A DNA stretch of 41,945 bases from Candidatus Kuenenia hertensis (GCA_021646465.1 SOET01000037.1:1-41945), one strand, 5' to 3'. Counted from the stretch's first letter, positions 7,789 to 16,748 are shown. Notes: a model not told the origin generated them from the letters alone. Numbers and translations are program-made.

Positions 7789-9618
7789 TCAGTGCGAACG
7801 ATTCTCTGGTTTTTTAAGAAAAAGAAACAATCCTGTTCCGGCACAAACAGCAGCCAGCAGTAAACTTATTCCTGTCATAGCAGATCCCAGTATGAGTTTT
7901 CCCGTTCCTATCAATATGCAATTAACCACAATAATTCCTAAAATAATATGCAGAAAAGTTACGAATTTAATGCCATGTTGTTCATAACCGGGTACTTTTT
8001 CCGCAATAGATTTCCAACCTGGTCCTCCGGGATATACTCTCTTGTAAAAAGAAACAAGATGATTTGTGGATACCGGACGGGTAAGAAATGTTATTGCAAT
8101 CCAGGCGGGAATAATGAAAACCATTGACAATGCTATTGAATAGGGGAACTGAAACAATGGTTGTTCGGGATAAATACCGGCCAATCCTTTTCCCAAAAGA
8201 GTATTTTTTAAAAAGATGTGTTTTGAAAACGGAATGCCGGTAAAAATAAACGTTGCAACCAGCGCCAGAGAAAACGCTGAAATTTCTGACCATGCGTTTA
8301 CCCGCCACCAATACCAGCGTAATATATAAACAGAACCAATTCCCGCAGTGACGGAAAATACGATAATCCATACCTGAGAAATATCTTTTACTGCAAAAGA
8401 GAGAAACGCCCCAATAATGGCAAGGCATACGATAACAATCCTTGCCATCATGACATATTCTTTGTCGCTTGATTTTTTCCTGAAAAAGCGTTTATAACAA
8501 TCGTTAACAAGAATAGAAGCACCCCAGTTTAACTGTGTGTCGATTGTTGACATAAACGCCGCAAGAAATGAAGCAATCATAACGCCAAACATTCCAACGG
8601 GCAGTACCTCTTTCATCATAAGCGGATAATATGTTTCTGCGTCATCTATTTTCCCGAAATATGCCATGCCGCAAAGCCCTACAACTATCCATGGCCAGGG
8701 TCGCAGACAAATCATTGCTGCGTTATACCATAAATAAGCAAACATGGAATGGCGTTCGTCTTTTGCGGCAAACAGCCTTTGTGCAATATAGCCGCCGCCA
8801 TCAACATTGTACATAACCACCCACACGATTAAAACAAGTACCAGAAATTCCGTAAAAGGGGTTGCCTGATTCAGCGGCGCCGCTTTGGGAATAATCCTCA
8901 AAACAGAATCGACGTCGAAATGTCCTTCTGCCAATCTGCTGCGTATTTCACTCATTCCGCCAAGTTTAATGAATGCAGCAATTGCAAGGTAAATTGACCC
9001 TGCCATTGCTATTATGAATTGTATAAAATCGGTAGCGACGACTCCCCAAAGCCCTGACAGTGTAGTGTAGAAAACCGTGAGCAGGAAAAGTACCAAAACG
9101 GTAAATACCTCGGCATTCAGGCCGAGTAGTGTCGTAGTGTGATCCCATCCCATGATGGTAACCATGATTTTGGCCATTGCCTTCATAACCCATGCAATTA
9201 TCAGCAGGTTTTGAAAAAGGCCAAACCATATTGCACGGTAAACCCTGAGACAGGCAGCAGGCATACCATCATAGCGAAGCTCAACCAGTTCTGCATCAGT
9301 GGTAATACCAGCCCTGTTCCAGAGCCGTGCAAAGAGAAACACTGCAAAAACACCGCCCACTCCCCAGTTCCACCAAATCCAGTTTTTCCAGATACCGCCT
9401 TTTGCAACAAGACCGGAAACCGCAAGGGGTGTATCCGCCGCAAAGGTTGTTGCAACCATAGAAGTACCCACAATCCACCAGGGCAGGCAGCGCCCCGATA
9501 CAAAAAATTCGTCCATGCTTTTTGATGCACGACGGGAAAAATAAATACCAATAAGGAAGGTAAATAAAAGGTAGATGAGGATAATGGAAACGTCAATGTA
9601 GTGAAATCGTTCTAACAT
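7789..9618 (-). CDS. Sodium:solute symporter (SSS family)
   Basis: The 609-residue polytopic protein is almost entirely hydrophobic helices. The N-terminus follows the SSS pattern: a first helix, then SMDEFFVSGRCLPWWIVGTSMVATTFAADTP, which is the TM2 unwinding region of the fold, and later ASFLAAFMSTIDTQLNWGASI, corresponding to the conserved TM8 sodium-site region. About 13 helices are likely. The family imports small organic solutes (sugars, amino acids, carboxylates) with sodium. The substrate cannot be assigned. The ATG at 9618 gives a short cytoplasmic lead into the first helix. Element M3 is inserted about 24-31 bp upstream of this start, so the native promoter is probably displaced or replaced. 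Confidence 0.92.
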   Translation of the reverse strand: MLERFHYIDVSIILIYLLFTFLIGIYFSRRASKSMDEFFVSGRCLPWWIVGTSMVATTFAADTPLAVSGLVAKGGIWKNWIWWNWGVGGVFAVFLFARLWNRAGITTDAELVELRYDGMPAACLRVYRAIWFGLFQNLLIIAWVMKAMAKIMVTIMGWDHTTTLLGLNAEVFTVLVLFLLTVFYTTLSGLWGVVATDFIQFIIAMAGSIYLAIAAFIKLGGMSEIRSRLAEGHFDVDSVLRIIPKAAPLNQATPFTEFLVLVLIVWVVMYNVDGGGYIAQRLFAAKDERHSMFAYLWYNAAMICLRPWPWIVVGLCGMAYFGKIDDAETYYPLMMKEVLPVGMFGVMIASFLAAFMSTIDTQLNWGASILVNDCYKRFFRKKSSDKEYVMMARIVIVCLAIIGAFLSFAVKDISQVWIIVFSVTAGIGSVYILRWYWWRVNAWSEISAFSLALVATFIFTGIPFSKHIFLKNTLLGKGLAGIYPEQPLFQFPYSIALSMVFIIPAWIAITFLTRPVSTNHLVSFYKRVYPGGPGWKSIAEKVPGYEQHGIKFVTFLHIILGIIVVNCILIGTGKLILGSAMTGISLLLAAVCAGTGLFLFLKKPENRSH

Positions 9619-9641
9619 TGTTAATTTATTACAGAGAGATT

Positions 9642-9821
9642 GAATAAATCTAACTATTCAGTACACACCCCGTCAGCTTACGCTGCCACACCTCTTTTTA
9701 GAGGGGATTTTTTGCATACGTTTTATGAAACGTATAAGCAGAGACAGGTTTAAAACCTGTCTCTGCAAAAGGGATTTAGGGGTGTGTTATGAATTACGCT
9801 TCATAGGAGTTACGAATAAAT
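9642..9821. mobile_element. MITE-like element M3 (9650-9813) with 8-bp target duplication
   Basis: The left end CTAACTATTCAG matches the M1/M2 end at 10 of 12 positions. The right end is more diverged (ACGCTTCATAGGAGTTAC). The flanking direct repeat GAATAAAT is present at 9642-9649 and 9814-9821. The core is shared with M2 (ACACACCCCGTCAGC to TTAGGGGTGTGTT). In M3 it is extended by two further hairpins, ATACGTTT/AAACGTAT and GCAGAGACAGGTTT/AAACCTGTCTCTGC, which M2 lacks. Divergence of the ends suggests this is the oldest of the three copies. Confidence 0.75.
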
Positions 9822-9945
9822 GAAAATAATGCGTATACTATTTGCTATAGTACGCCATGATTGTAATCATTTGATGAATCGTTATCAACCAAAACAATTA
9901 TTTATGCGGAGAATTATTTTGCAGAAATTGTATGAATTTATGATA

Positions 9946-9973
9946 TTGAAAAGTAATGTATTTAAAATATAAT
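9946..9973 (+). promoter_or_regulatory. Sigma-70-type promoter of the tetR-like gene
   Basis: The -35 box TTGAAA (9946-9951) and the consensus -10 box TATAAT (9968-9973) are separated by 16 bp. The predicted transcription start near 9980 falls inside the adjacent palindromic operator. Confidence 0.65.
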
Positions 9974-9977
9974 ATGA

Positions 9978-9997
9978 ATGTAAGTGCTTGCTTACAT
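9978..9997. promoter_or_regulatory. Probable TetR-family operator
   Basis: ATGTAAG-tgcttg-CTTACAT is a dyad with perfect 7-bp arms. It sits 4 bp downstream of the -10 box and 34 bp before the ATG of the TetR-family gene. The position covers the transcription start, which fits autorepression. No second copy of the dyad was noticed in front of the RND adaptor gene. Confidence 0.65.
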
Positions 9998-10031
9998 ATC
10001 TGAATAACTTAGTTATGATTTGTTATTAATT

Positions 10032-10637
10032 ATGTCAAGTCAACAGGAAGATTTAACCACTACCAGGGAAATAATTCTTGAAACGGCATTGAAGCTTTTC
10101 TCGAAAAAAGGCTATCTTGGCACGACTACCAGAGAGATAGCAAAAAAGGCGGGAACGGCGGAGGTAACGATTTTCAGGCATTTTACTTCAAAAGAAAAGC
10201 TTTTTGAAGAAGTTATTAACAAGCACTCGTTTCTTCCTGCATTACAGGGACTTCTACCTGAAGTTGCAGAAATGCCTTATACGGAAGCATTAACTGTTAT
10301 TGCGAAAAGATTCCTTGATACGCTTACCATAAGAAAAGACATAATAAAAATAATGCATTCCGAAATCCAGCGGTATCCTGAAAAAATTCACAAGATTTAT
10401 CATGCGTTTATTGATGAAATTTTTAAAACGCTGGCGTCGTATTTTACTACAATGCAAAAGAAAGGAATTCTGCGTGAGTTACATTCTGAAGTTGCCGCCC
10501 GTGCCTTTCTTGGAATGATATTTTCTTATTTTGACGCTGAAGAGTTTCTCATCCGGAAAAAGTATAGAATTGATAATTCAGATACCATAATAAAGGAATT
10601 TGTTGATATCTTCGCGTCAGGCACAATAAAACAGTAA
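10032..10637 (+). CDS. TetR/AcrR family transcriptional regulator
   Basis: The 201-residue protein has the standard N-terminal helix-turn-helix of the TetR family: ILETALKLFSKKGYLGTTTREIAKKAGTAEVTIFRHF at about residues 14-50. A helical ligand-binding and dimerisation domain with no recognisable ligand signature follows. The frame is open from TTG 10020, but ATG 10032 gives the usual short lead into helix 1. The gene lies directly upstream of an RND adaptor and pump, the usual arrangement for a drug-sensing repressor of an efflux operon. The dyad in its own promoter suggests autorepression. The 268-bp gap to the adaptor holds only repeats. Confidence 0.92.
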   Translation: MSSQQEDLTTTREIILETALKLFSKKGYLGTTTREIAKKAGTAEVTIFRHFTSKEKLFEEVINKHSFLPALQGLLPEVAEMPYTEALTVIAKRFLDTLTIRKDIIKIMHSEIQRYPEKIHKIYHAFIDEIFKTLASYFTTMQKKGILRELHSEVAARAFLGMIFSYFDAEEFLIRKKYRIDNSDTIIKEFVDIFASGTIKQ

Positions 10638-10710
10638 CCTGAACCTGTTGCAAGGTGTTTTTTCGTATCAATTTAACCGTTTGAAAAAACGAAACACCGT
10701 GCTGTCAGGA

Positions 10711-10738
10711 GTAGAGACGCATTGCAATGCGTCTCTAC
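10711..10738. repeat. GTAGAGACGCATTG palindrome
   Basis: A perfect 14+14 bp palindrome, of the same family as the hairpins at 414-445 and 24160-24187. It is bracketed by GCTGT and ACAGC, as if it had landed inside another short palindrome. Confidence 0.8.
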
Positions 10739-10761
10739 ACAGCAACTCTAACGCTGTATCA

Positions 10762-10823
10762 GGTGGCAGGAGGAACTCCTGCCACCACCACTGCAATTCC
10801 CCTCTTGGGGGAGGGGCAGGGGT
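10762..10823. repeat. GGTGGCAGGAG hairpin and CCCCTC/GAGGGG-type repeat
   Basis: GGTGGCAGGAG-gaa-CTCCTGCCACC (10762-10786) is followed by a CCCCTC-TTGG-GGGAGGGG stem (about 10799-10818). The second resembles the core of elements M2 and D. Together with 10711-10738 these fill the gap between the regulator and the pump genes. No coding frame is supported here. Confidence 0.7.
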
Positions 10824-10905
10824 GGGTAAAAAAAGTCGTTTTGGGGAATCCAATCTTATTTAATTTATTGATTTTATAATATATCTTTATTTTCAAGGGT
10901 AATTT

Positions 10906-11976
10906 ATGTTTATGCGGACGTGTTCACTTTTTATCGTACTTTTTGTAATGTTTTCAATTATTTCATTGGTTTTCGGGCAAAATGAAAAGCAAATTCCACC
11001 GCCACTTGTGGTTGTTTCAGAAATTACCACTGGCATGCTGACCCCGAAAACAGAATTTGTGGGGACAGTAAATTATCCATACGTATCTGAAGTTGCTGCT
11101 GAGGTGAATGGCAAAGTGGACTATGTAAACCTTGAAGAAGGCCTTAGGGTGAAGAAGGGGCAGTTGCTGGTAAAAACAAATTCGGATTTGTTGAAAAAAG
11201 AAATTAAAGCAAAAGAAGCATTAAGAGATCAGGTATTATCTGATATCGAATTGGCGGAATTAAACAAGAAAAGGATTGAAAGATTGCATTATGAAGAAGT
11301 TGTTTCTCAACAGGTTTATGATGAAGTCGTATTTAAAGTGAGAAATTATGAAAAAAAACTGGCTTCAATAAAAGCAGAATTAGAGGCGCTTTCCATAGAG
11401 CTTCAAAAAAAAAGCATACGATCACCCTTTAATGGAGTAGTGCTGAAAAAATATATCGATGTTGGTGAATGGCTTTCACCTGGTAGTGTTGTCGCAACCA
11501 TTGCGAAAACGGATGTGGTTGAAGTTGTACTAAACGTTCCTGAAGAAATATCTATATTAACGAAACAGGGTATGGATACCGTAGTCAAAATCAGCGGAGA
11601 AACATATGAGGGAAACGTTTTTTCCGTGATTCCCCTTGGTGATATATCTACAAGAACATTCCCTGTCAGGATAAGAATTTCGAATACCGGGACGCTTATG
11701 TCCGGAATGGAAGCGATAGTGTCTTTGCCTTGTGGGGAGAAAATTGAGTCTCTCATGGTAGAAAGAGATGCAATTATTAATTATTTCGGGAATACGGTGA
11801 TTTTTTTATCTAATGATTCAACAGCACATATGGTTCCGGTTCAGGTATTGGGTTACAGCGAAATGAAGGCTGGTATTGAGGGAATGGGCCTAAAAGAAGG
11901 AGCAAAAGTAGTAATAAAGGGAAATGAAAGATTACGTGACGGCCAGAAAATCAATGTAATGAGAGAAGGGGAATAA
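10906..11976 (+). CDS. RND efflux periplasmic adaptor (HlyD/MFP family)
   Basis: The 356-residue exported protein has an N-terminal signal sequence (residues 1-24, ending VFGQ). The lipoyl/barrel-sandwich half-motifs (VAAEVNGKVDYVNLEEGLRVKKGQLL and IRSPFNGVVLKKYIDVGEWLSPG) flank a coiled-coil hairpin (about 95-165). A beta-barrel and a membrane-proximal domain close the protein. It should link the inner-membrane pump encoded next to an outer-membrane factor. No TolC-like gene lies in the window, so that partner must be encoded elsewhere. The ATG at 10906 is preceded by AAGGGTAA. The gene ends 4 bp before the TTG start of the pump gene, so the two are certainly translated from one message. Confidence 0.93.
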   Translation: MFMRTCSLFIVLFVMFSIISLVFGQNEKQIPPPLVVVSEITTGMLTPKTEFVGTVNYPYVSEVAAEVNGKVDYVNLEEGLRVKKGQLLVKTNSDLLKKEIKAKEALRDQVLSDIELAELNKKRIERLHYEEVVSQQVYDEVVFKVRNYEKKLASIKAELEALSIELQKKSIRSPFNGVVLKKYIDVGEWLSPGSVVATIAKTDVVEVVLNVPEEISILTKQGMDTVVKISGETYEGNVFSVIPLGDISTRTFPVRIRISNTGTLMSGMEAIVSLPCGEKIESLMVERDAIINYFGNTVIFLSNDSTAHMVPVQVLGYSEMKAGIEGMGLKEGAKVVIKGNERLRDGQKINVMREGE

Positions 11977-11980
11977 TCTT

Positions 11981-14900
11981 TTGGACAGTATCAGATTTTC
12001 TATTGAAAAACCCGTTACTATTATAGTAGGGATTATCTTTGTTGTGCTTTTTGGTGTAATCAGCCTCGCCACAATGTCTTACCAGCTAAGTCCCACCGTT
12101 ACAGAACCTGAGATCACGGTTACCACTACATGGACAGGAGCGACTCCGTACAATATCGAACGTGAGATAATCGAAGAACAGGAAAAGGTTTTAAAAGGCA
12201 TACCGGGACTTATAGAGATGGAGAGTGAATCCTTCGACGGAATGGGTTCAATTACTTTAAAATTCAAAATCGGAACAAATATCGACGATGCTTTATTAAG
12301 GGTCTCCAATAAGCTCAATGAAGTGCCGGAATATCCGGAAAATGTTGATAAACCAGTAATAAATCCCACAGGCAGTGCAGCATCTCCCGTTATATGGCTT
12401 ATTTTGCATACGATGGATGACAATCCTCGTTCAATTTACTCTTACAGGACGTATTTTGAGAATGAGATCAGGCAATATCTTGACCGGGTAAGAGGTGTCG
12501 CCGATCTTGCATTTCATGGCGGAACCGAAAAAGAGATGCATATTATTGTCAATCCAAAAAAATTGGCGGCATATGGTTTAACATTAACAGAACTTGTCTC
12601 TATCTTAAGATCTGAAAATGTGAATATCTCATCGGGCATTATGGGTATTGAGAGAAGGGATTACAGAATAAGAACGGTTGGGGAGTTTAATTCGGTTGAA
12701 GAGATTGAAAATATCGTAATAAAATCTACCGGGCAGCAACGTATTCTGCTGTCGGATCTGGCTCAGGTGAGTTTTGGTTACGAAAAACTAAACAATGTCA
12801 TGTTTCATAATGGCAAAGAAGCTCTTGCAATTGGTGTGAAACCTGAGCCGGATACCAATGTGCTTGAACTTACGAATACCATTGATGAGGTAGTGGATTG
12901 GTTAAATAAAGAAAAACTTGCCAAAGAAAAGGTTCATCTGGAATGGGTTCATGATCAAAGGCCATATATAAACGGAGCAATACGGCTGGTAAAAAATAAC
13001 ATTATTATTGGCGGTATACTCGCAATCTCAGTGTTACTGATTTTCTTAAGAAATGTTTCTTCTACCGTGATAATTGCAACTTCTATACCGATAAGCATTC
13101 TGGGTACGTTTGTATTTCTGAATGCCTTTGGAAGAAACCTTAATGTTGTTAGCCTTGCCGGGATTTCGTTTGCGGTTGGTATGCTTGTAGATAATGCCAT
13201 CGTGGTACTGGAAAATATTGATCGTCACAAAAAAACAGGGAAGTCTGCCTTTCAGGCAGCGTATGAAGGCACGAAGGAAGTTTGGGGAGCAATACTTGCC
13301 TCTACACTTACAACAATTGCAGTATTTCTCCCCATAGTATTTGTGAAAGAAGAAGCCGGACAGCTTTTCAGAGATATTGCCATTGCGGTAACTTGTGCCG
13401 TAGGATTAAGTTTTTTTGTTTCTGTCTTTGTAATTCCCATGTTTTCCGAACAATTATTCAGAACTTTTAAAACGAAGAAAAAATCATTTATCAAAGCGGG
13501 TGTATTTGTGAAAGCAGGAACAATTGTGCTGGAAATGATTATGGCATTAGTAGTACTCGTAATCAAAAGTGGGAAAACAAGGATAATAACCATTTTTGTA
13601 CTTACTGCGTTTTCTATTATCTCAACAATACTATTGTTACCAAAGATGGAGTATCTTCCGCAAGGAAACAGAAATCTTGTTATGAGTATACTTGTGCCTC
13701 CTCCCGGTCTTTCTTACAAAGAAAGAGTGGATATTGGCAGGCATATTGCCAGCCAGCTTGATCCTTACATGCAAAAAGACCACAATGGTTTTCCCGGAAT
13801 AAGTAACGTGTTTTACATCGGAGCAGAGACAATGATGCTTTTTGGTGCTAAATGCATGTATGAAGATCGTGCCGGGGAACTTGTACCCCTCTTTATGCGG
13901 ACAATTCATTCTATTCCCGGCATGTATGGGGTAAGTTTACAGGCAGGTATTTTTGAAACGGGTATTGGCGAAGGACGTACTATTGAAGTGGATATTAGCG
14001 GCAGCGACATGAATCAAATCGTACAGGCATCCGGCACCATGTTCGGCATGATAACAAAGGAACTTCCCGACGCTCAAATCAGGCCAATACCCTCGCTCGA
14101 AATTCTTTTTCCTGAATTAAAGATTGTGCCATTAAGAGATCGCCTCATGGCTGCGGGGATGAGTACCTATGAGCTTGGTCTTGCCCTTGACATACTCATG
14201 GACGGAAGAAAGATCGGATATTTTAAACAAGAAGGGCAGAAAAAGATCGATCTTATTGTCAAAGCCTCGGAAGAAGCCATTTATACGCCGGAAATATTGT
14301 ATAATTCTCTTGTTTCAATACCGGATGGGTCGGTATTGCCGGTATATTCACTTTCTCAGCTTGAGCGGACGACCGGCATTACTCAAATCCGGCATCTTGA
14401 AAGAGACCGCACTATAACTCTCCAGGTAACCCCGCCTGAAACGATTCCTTTGCAGGAAGCAATGGAAACTATTGAAGGAAATATATTGCAGCCGCTTAAA
14501 AAACAAAGCATGCTTCAGGGAATAAATGTAAGATTGGCCGGAGCGGCGGATAAACTTACCATAACAAGAAATGCGCTGCAGTGGAATTTCGTCCTTGCGA
14601 TTGTTATTACGTATTTATTAATGTCTGCTTTGTTTGGAAATTTTGCCTATCCTTTAATTATCATGTTTACCGTTCCGCTTGCCGCTGCTGGCGGTTTTAT
14701 CGGACTAAAGCTGGTGAATATATTTGTTGCTTCACAGCCTTTTGATATTTTGACCATGCTCGGCTTTGTCATACTCATAGGTGTTGTCGTGAATAACGCT
14801 ATTCTCATTGTGTATCAGGCACTGAATAATGTCCGTTTTCAGGGAATGAATCATCATGACGCCGTTATGGAATCTACAAGGACGAGGTTAAGGCCGATAT

Positions 14901-15097
14901 TTATGAGTGCGTTTACCAGTATATTTGGCATGCTTCCTCTCGTTATTGCACCAGGTCCGGGTTCCGAATTATACAGGGGGCTTGGAAGTGTAATGCTTGG
15001 CGGACTTGCATTTTCGACAATCTTTACTATCTTCCTCATTCCTGCTATTCTTATGTTTGCCATAAAAATGGAAAAGCCGGAAAAAATGAAAAGCTGA
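11981..15097 (+). CDS. RND family efflux pump, AcrB/HAE type
   Basis: The 1038-residue inner-membrane transporter has the duplicated RND architecture: TM1 (about 12-32), a large periplasmic loop, five TM segments (about 335-490), a second TM7-loop set and a terminal TM block (about 860-1030). The start is TTG 11981, supported by GAGAAGGGG about 10 bp upstream and by homology beginning at the first residues (SIRFSIEKPVT). The proton-relay positions of AcrB are altered: the D407/D408 pair reads D404-N405 (GMLVDNAIVV), and the region of K940 reads N938-N939 (VVVNNAILIV). The Arg in TRLRPIFMSA is kept. Substrate unknown; drugs or other amphiphiles are typical for HAE members. Confidence 0.94.
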   Translation: MDSIRFSIEKPVTIIVGIIFVVLFGVISLATMSYQLSPTVTEPEITVTTTWTGATPYNIEREIIEEQEKVLKGIPGLIEMESESFDGMGSITLKFKIGTNIDDALLRVSNKLNEVPEYPENVDKPVINPTGSAASPVIWLILHTMDDNPRSIYSYRTYFENEIRQYLDRVRGVADLAFHGGTEKEMHIIVNPKKLAAYGLTLTELVSILRSENVNISSGIMGIERRDYRIRTVGEFNSVEEIENIVIKSTGQQRILLSDLAQVSFGYEKLNNVMFHNGKEALAIGVKPEPDTNVLELTNTIDEVVDWLNKEKLAKEKVHLEWVHDQRPYINGAIRLVKNNIIIGGILAISVLLIFLRNVSSTVIIATSIPISILGTFVFLNAFGRNLNVVSLAGISFAVGMLVDNAIVVLENIDRHKKTGKSAFQAAYEGTKEVWGAILASTLTTIAVFLPIVFVKEEAGQLFRDIAIAVTCAVGLSFFVSVFVIPMFSEQLFRTFKTKKKSFIKAGVFVKAGTIVLEMIMALVVLVIKSGKTRIITIFVLTAFSIISTILLLPKMEYLPQGNRNLVMSILVPPPGLSYKERVDIGRHIASQLDPYMQKDHNGFPGISNVFYIGAETMMLFGAKCMYEDRAGELVPLFMRTIHSIPGMYGVSLQAGIFETGIGEGRTIEVDISGSDMNQIVQASGTMFGMITKELPDAQIRPIPSLEILFPELKIVPLRDRLMAAGMSTYELGLALDILMDGRKIGYFKQEGQKKIDLIVKASEEAIYTPEILYNSLVSIPDGSVLPVYSLSQLERTTGITQIRHLERDRTITLQVTPPETIPLQEAMETIEGNILQPLKKQSMLQGINVRLAGAADKLTITRNALQWNFVLAIVITYLLMSALFGNFAYPLIIMFTVPLAAAGGFIGLKLVNIFVASQPFDILTMLGFVILIGVVVNNAILIVYQALNNVRFQGMNHHDAVMESTRTRLRPIFMSAFTSIFGMLPLVIAPGPGSELYRGLGSVMLGGLAFSTIFTIFLIPAILMFAIKMEKPEKMKS

Positions 15098-15128
15098 TCT
15101 TGATAGTAGAAGGAATTTCAAATTGTTC

Positions 15129-15160
15129 ATGTAGTGGCAAGGCGTGCCTTGCTACTACAT
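15129..15160. terminator. Strong hairpin after the RND operon
   Basis: ATGTAGTGGCAAGGC-gt-GCCTTGCTACTACAT has 15-bp arms with one mismatch, 32 bp beyond the pump stop codon. No T-run follows, so it is either a factor-dependent or weak terminator or simply another interspersed palindrome. ATTGTT occurs on both sides (15122 and 15159) and could be a short target duplication. Confidence 0.45.
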
Positions 15161-15188
15161 TGTTGAAAGTAGCCAAAGGTCTGATTAA

Positions 15189-16061
15189 ATGTTTAATTTA
15201 TTTTATATGACGATAAGAGAAAACCGGGTAAAACTTGACTTCGCAAATATACATTATTTTGTTGCCGGTGACGGAGACAGGAGCGTAGTGCTTCTTCACG
15301 GAGGGGGTACAAATTCTGCCATGCTTTCGTGGAAATACATTATTCAGCCTTTATCTCAAAAGTATAAAGTTTATGCGCCTGATTGGCCGTCATATGGGCA
15401 AAGCACTACTTTTACGGGAAAATATACCAATGAAATGTTGATAGATTGTCTTCATCGCTTAATGGACGTCTGGCAATTACGAAAAGCAAACCTCGTTGGC
15501 CTTTCAATGGGAGGTTCTGCGGCGCTGGGATATACGCTTCTTTTCCCGGACCGGGTAAATACTGTTGTTCTGGCAAGCAGTTACGGATTGCAACACAAGG
15601 CGCCTTATCATAAATTGTCATATATATTATTACACATGCCATTTTTTAGTAAATTTATCTGGGCATGCATGAGAAGAAGTCATTTTGTTATTCGAAGTTG
15701 TCTGCAAAAAATAATTCACGACCCTGCATTGATTCCTGATGAGCTGGTACATGAAATATTTACGGTCGCACAACGTTCTTGCATTGAAAAAGCATTTTTT
15801 TCATGGTTACGAAATGAAGTGTTATGGAATGGCATGCGAACGTGTTATGAACAACGTTTCCACGAATTGAAGACAAGAACATTATTGCTTCACGGAGACT
15901 ATGATCCTCTTGTTCCTTTGTTCTATGCACAGCAGGCGTCTTTATTCATAAAAAATGCAAAGCTGCATGTTTTTCACAGGTGTGGACATTGGTTAACAAG
16001 AGAAAGACCGGACGAATTTAATCAGGTGGTATTATCTTTTTTAGATGAATCGTATAAATGA
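15189..16061 (+). CDS. Alpha/beta hydrolase fold protein
   Basis: The 290-residue soluble enzyme has the alpha/beta hydrolase landmarks: an oxyanion HGGG (VVLLHGGGTNS), the nucleophile elbow GLSMGG (Ser in LVGLSMGGSAALGY), the acid in HGDYDPLVP, and the catalytic His in RCGHWLTRERPDEF. The cap region (about 135-215) is helical and basic. Related enzymes cleave esters, C-C bonds or halides, and nothing here narrows the substrate. ATG 15189 is used; ATG 15207 (MTIRENRV) is an equally good start and would remove six hydrophobic residues. The gene follows the efflux operon after a hairpin and is probably separately transcribed. Confidence 0.9.
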   Translation: MFNLFYMTIRENRVKLDFANIHYFVAGDGDRSVVLLHGGGTNSAMLSWKYIIQPLSQKYKVYAPDWPSYGQSTTFTGKYTNEMLIDCLHRLMDVWQLRKANLVGLSMGGSAALGYTLLFPDRVNTVVLASSYGLQHKAPYHKLSYILLHMPFFSKFIWACMRRSHFVIRSCLQKIIHDPALIPDELVHEIFTVAQRSCIEKAFFSWLRNEVLWNGMRTCYEQRFHELKTRTLLLHGDYDPLVPLFYAQQASLFIKNAKLHVFHRCGHWLTRERPDEFNQVVLSFLDESYK

Positions 16062-16181
16062 CCAGATAACAAAAACTTTAAACGTATATATAAATATTTT
16101 GTATTTATAGAAAACATACCATACAATAAGTAATCTCATTGTTGGTTTTACTTTGCGTATTAATGACAGGAGTTATTGTTA

Positions 16182-16748
16182 ATGGAAATTGATGTCGGTA
16201 AAGGTTCAATACTCATTGCTAACCCGCATGGCACTGATCCAAATTTTATGCAGACAGTGGTACTAATATGCGAACATAGCAAAAGGGGGGCGTTTGGTTT
16301 AATATTGAACAAAACATTGGGGAAAAAAGGTGAGGAAATTTTTGTTTCACCGTTTAATACACCGGCAAAAGATAAAGAAATATTTTTTGGGGGCCCTGTT
16401 GATACAGATAAGATGTTCTATCTTCACGGGAATTACAAAAATGACGCACATGATTGTGAAAAAATTTGTGAAGGTGTTTATTTGGGTTCGAATCAGCAAT
16501 GTCTGAATGAATTTGTTTTACGCAGAAATGTATCAGACGATATTTTTCGCCTTTATCTTGGCTGTGCCGGCTGGTCTGGTGGTCAACTCGAGTACGAAAT
16601 TGAGATGAAATGCTGGACGGTAGGAACCGCAACCGAAAATATAGTGTTTTATCCTTATCCTGATAAAATATGGTGGAATATTTTACGTTCCATTAGCAGT
16701 ATTGATCCTGAATTTCCTTTTGATAATTCAGAACCAATACTGAATTAA
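16182..16748 (+). CDS. yqgE: YqgE/AlgH family protein (UPF0301)
   Basis: The 188-residue protein reads as UPF0301 throughout: KGSILIANPHGTDPNFMQTVVLICEHSKRGAFGLILNK at the N-terminus, FFGGPVD in the middle, and RLYLGCAGWSGGQLEYEIEMKCW near the C-terminus. The family role is unclear; some members affect exopolysaccharide regulation. The frame is open from TTG 16176, but ATG 16182 is chosen because GACAGGAG lies 9 bp upstream and homology starts there. The rpiB gene begins 18 bp downstream, so the two likely share a transcript. Confidence 0.92.
   Translation: MEIDVGKGSILIANPHGTDPNFMQTVVLICEHSKRGAFGLILNKTLGKKGEEIFVSPFNTPAKDKEIFFGGPVDTDKMFYLHGNYKNDAHDCEKICEGVYLGSNQQCLNEFVLRRNVSDDIFRLYLGCAGWSGGQLEYEIEMKCWTVGTATENIVFYPYPDKIWWNILRSISSIDPEFPFDNSEPILN

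Noticed and set aside
9642..9821. Intrinsic terminator or attenuator for the symporter gene
   Set aside because: The hairpins belong to MITE M3 with matching direct repeats, so an insertion explains them better.
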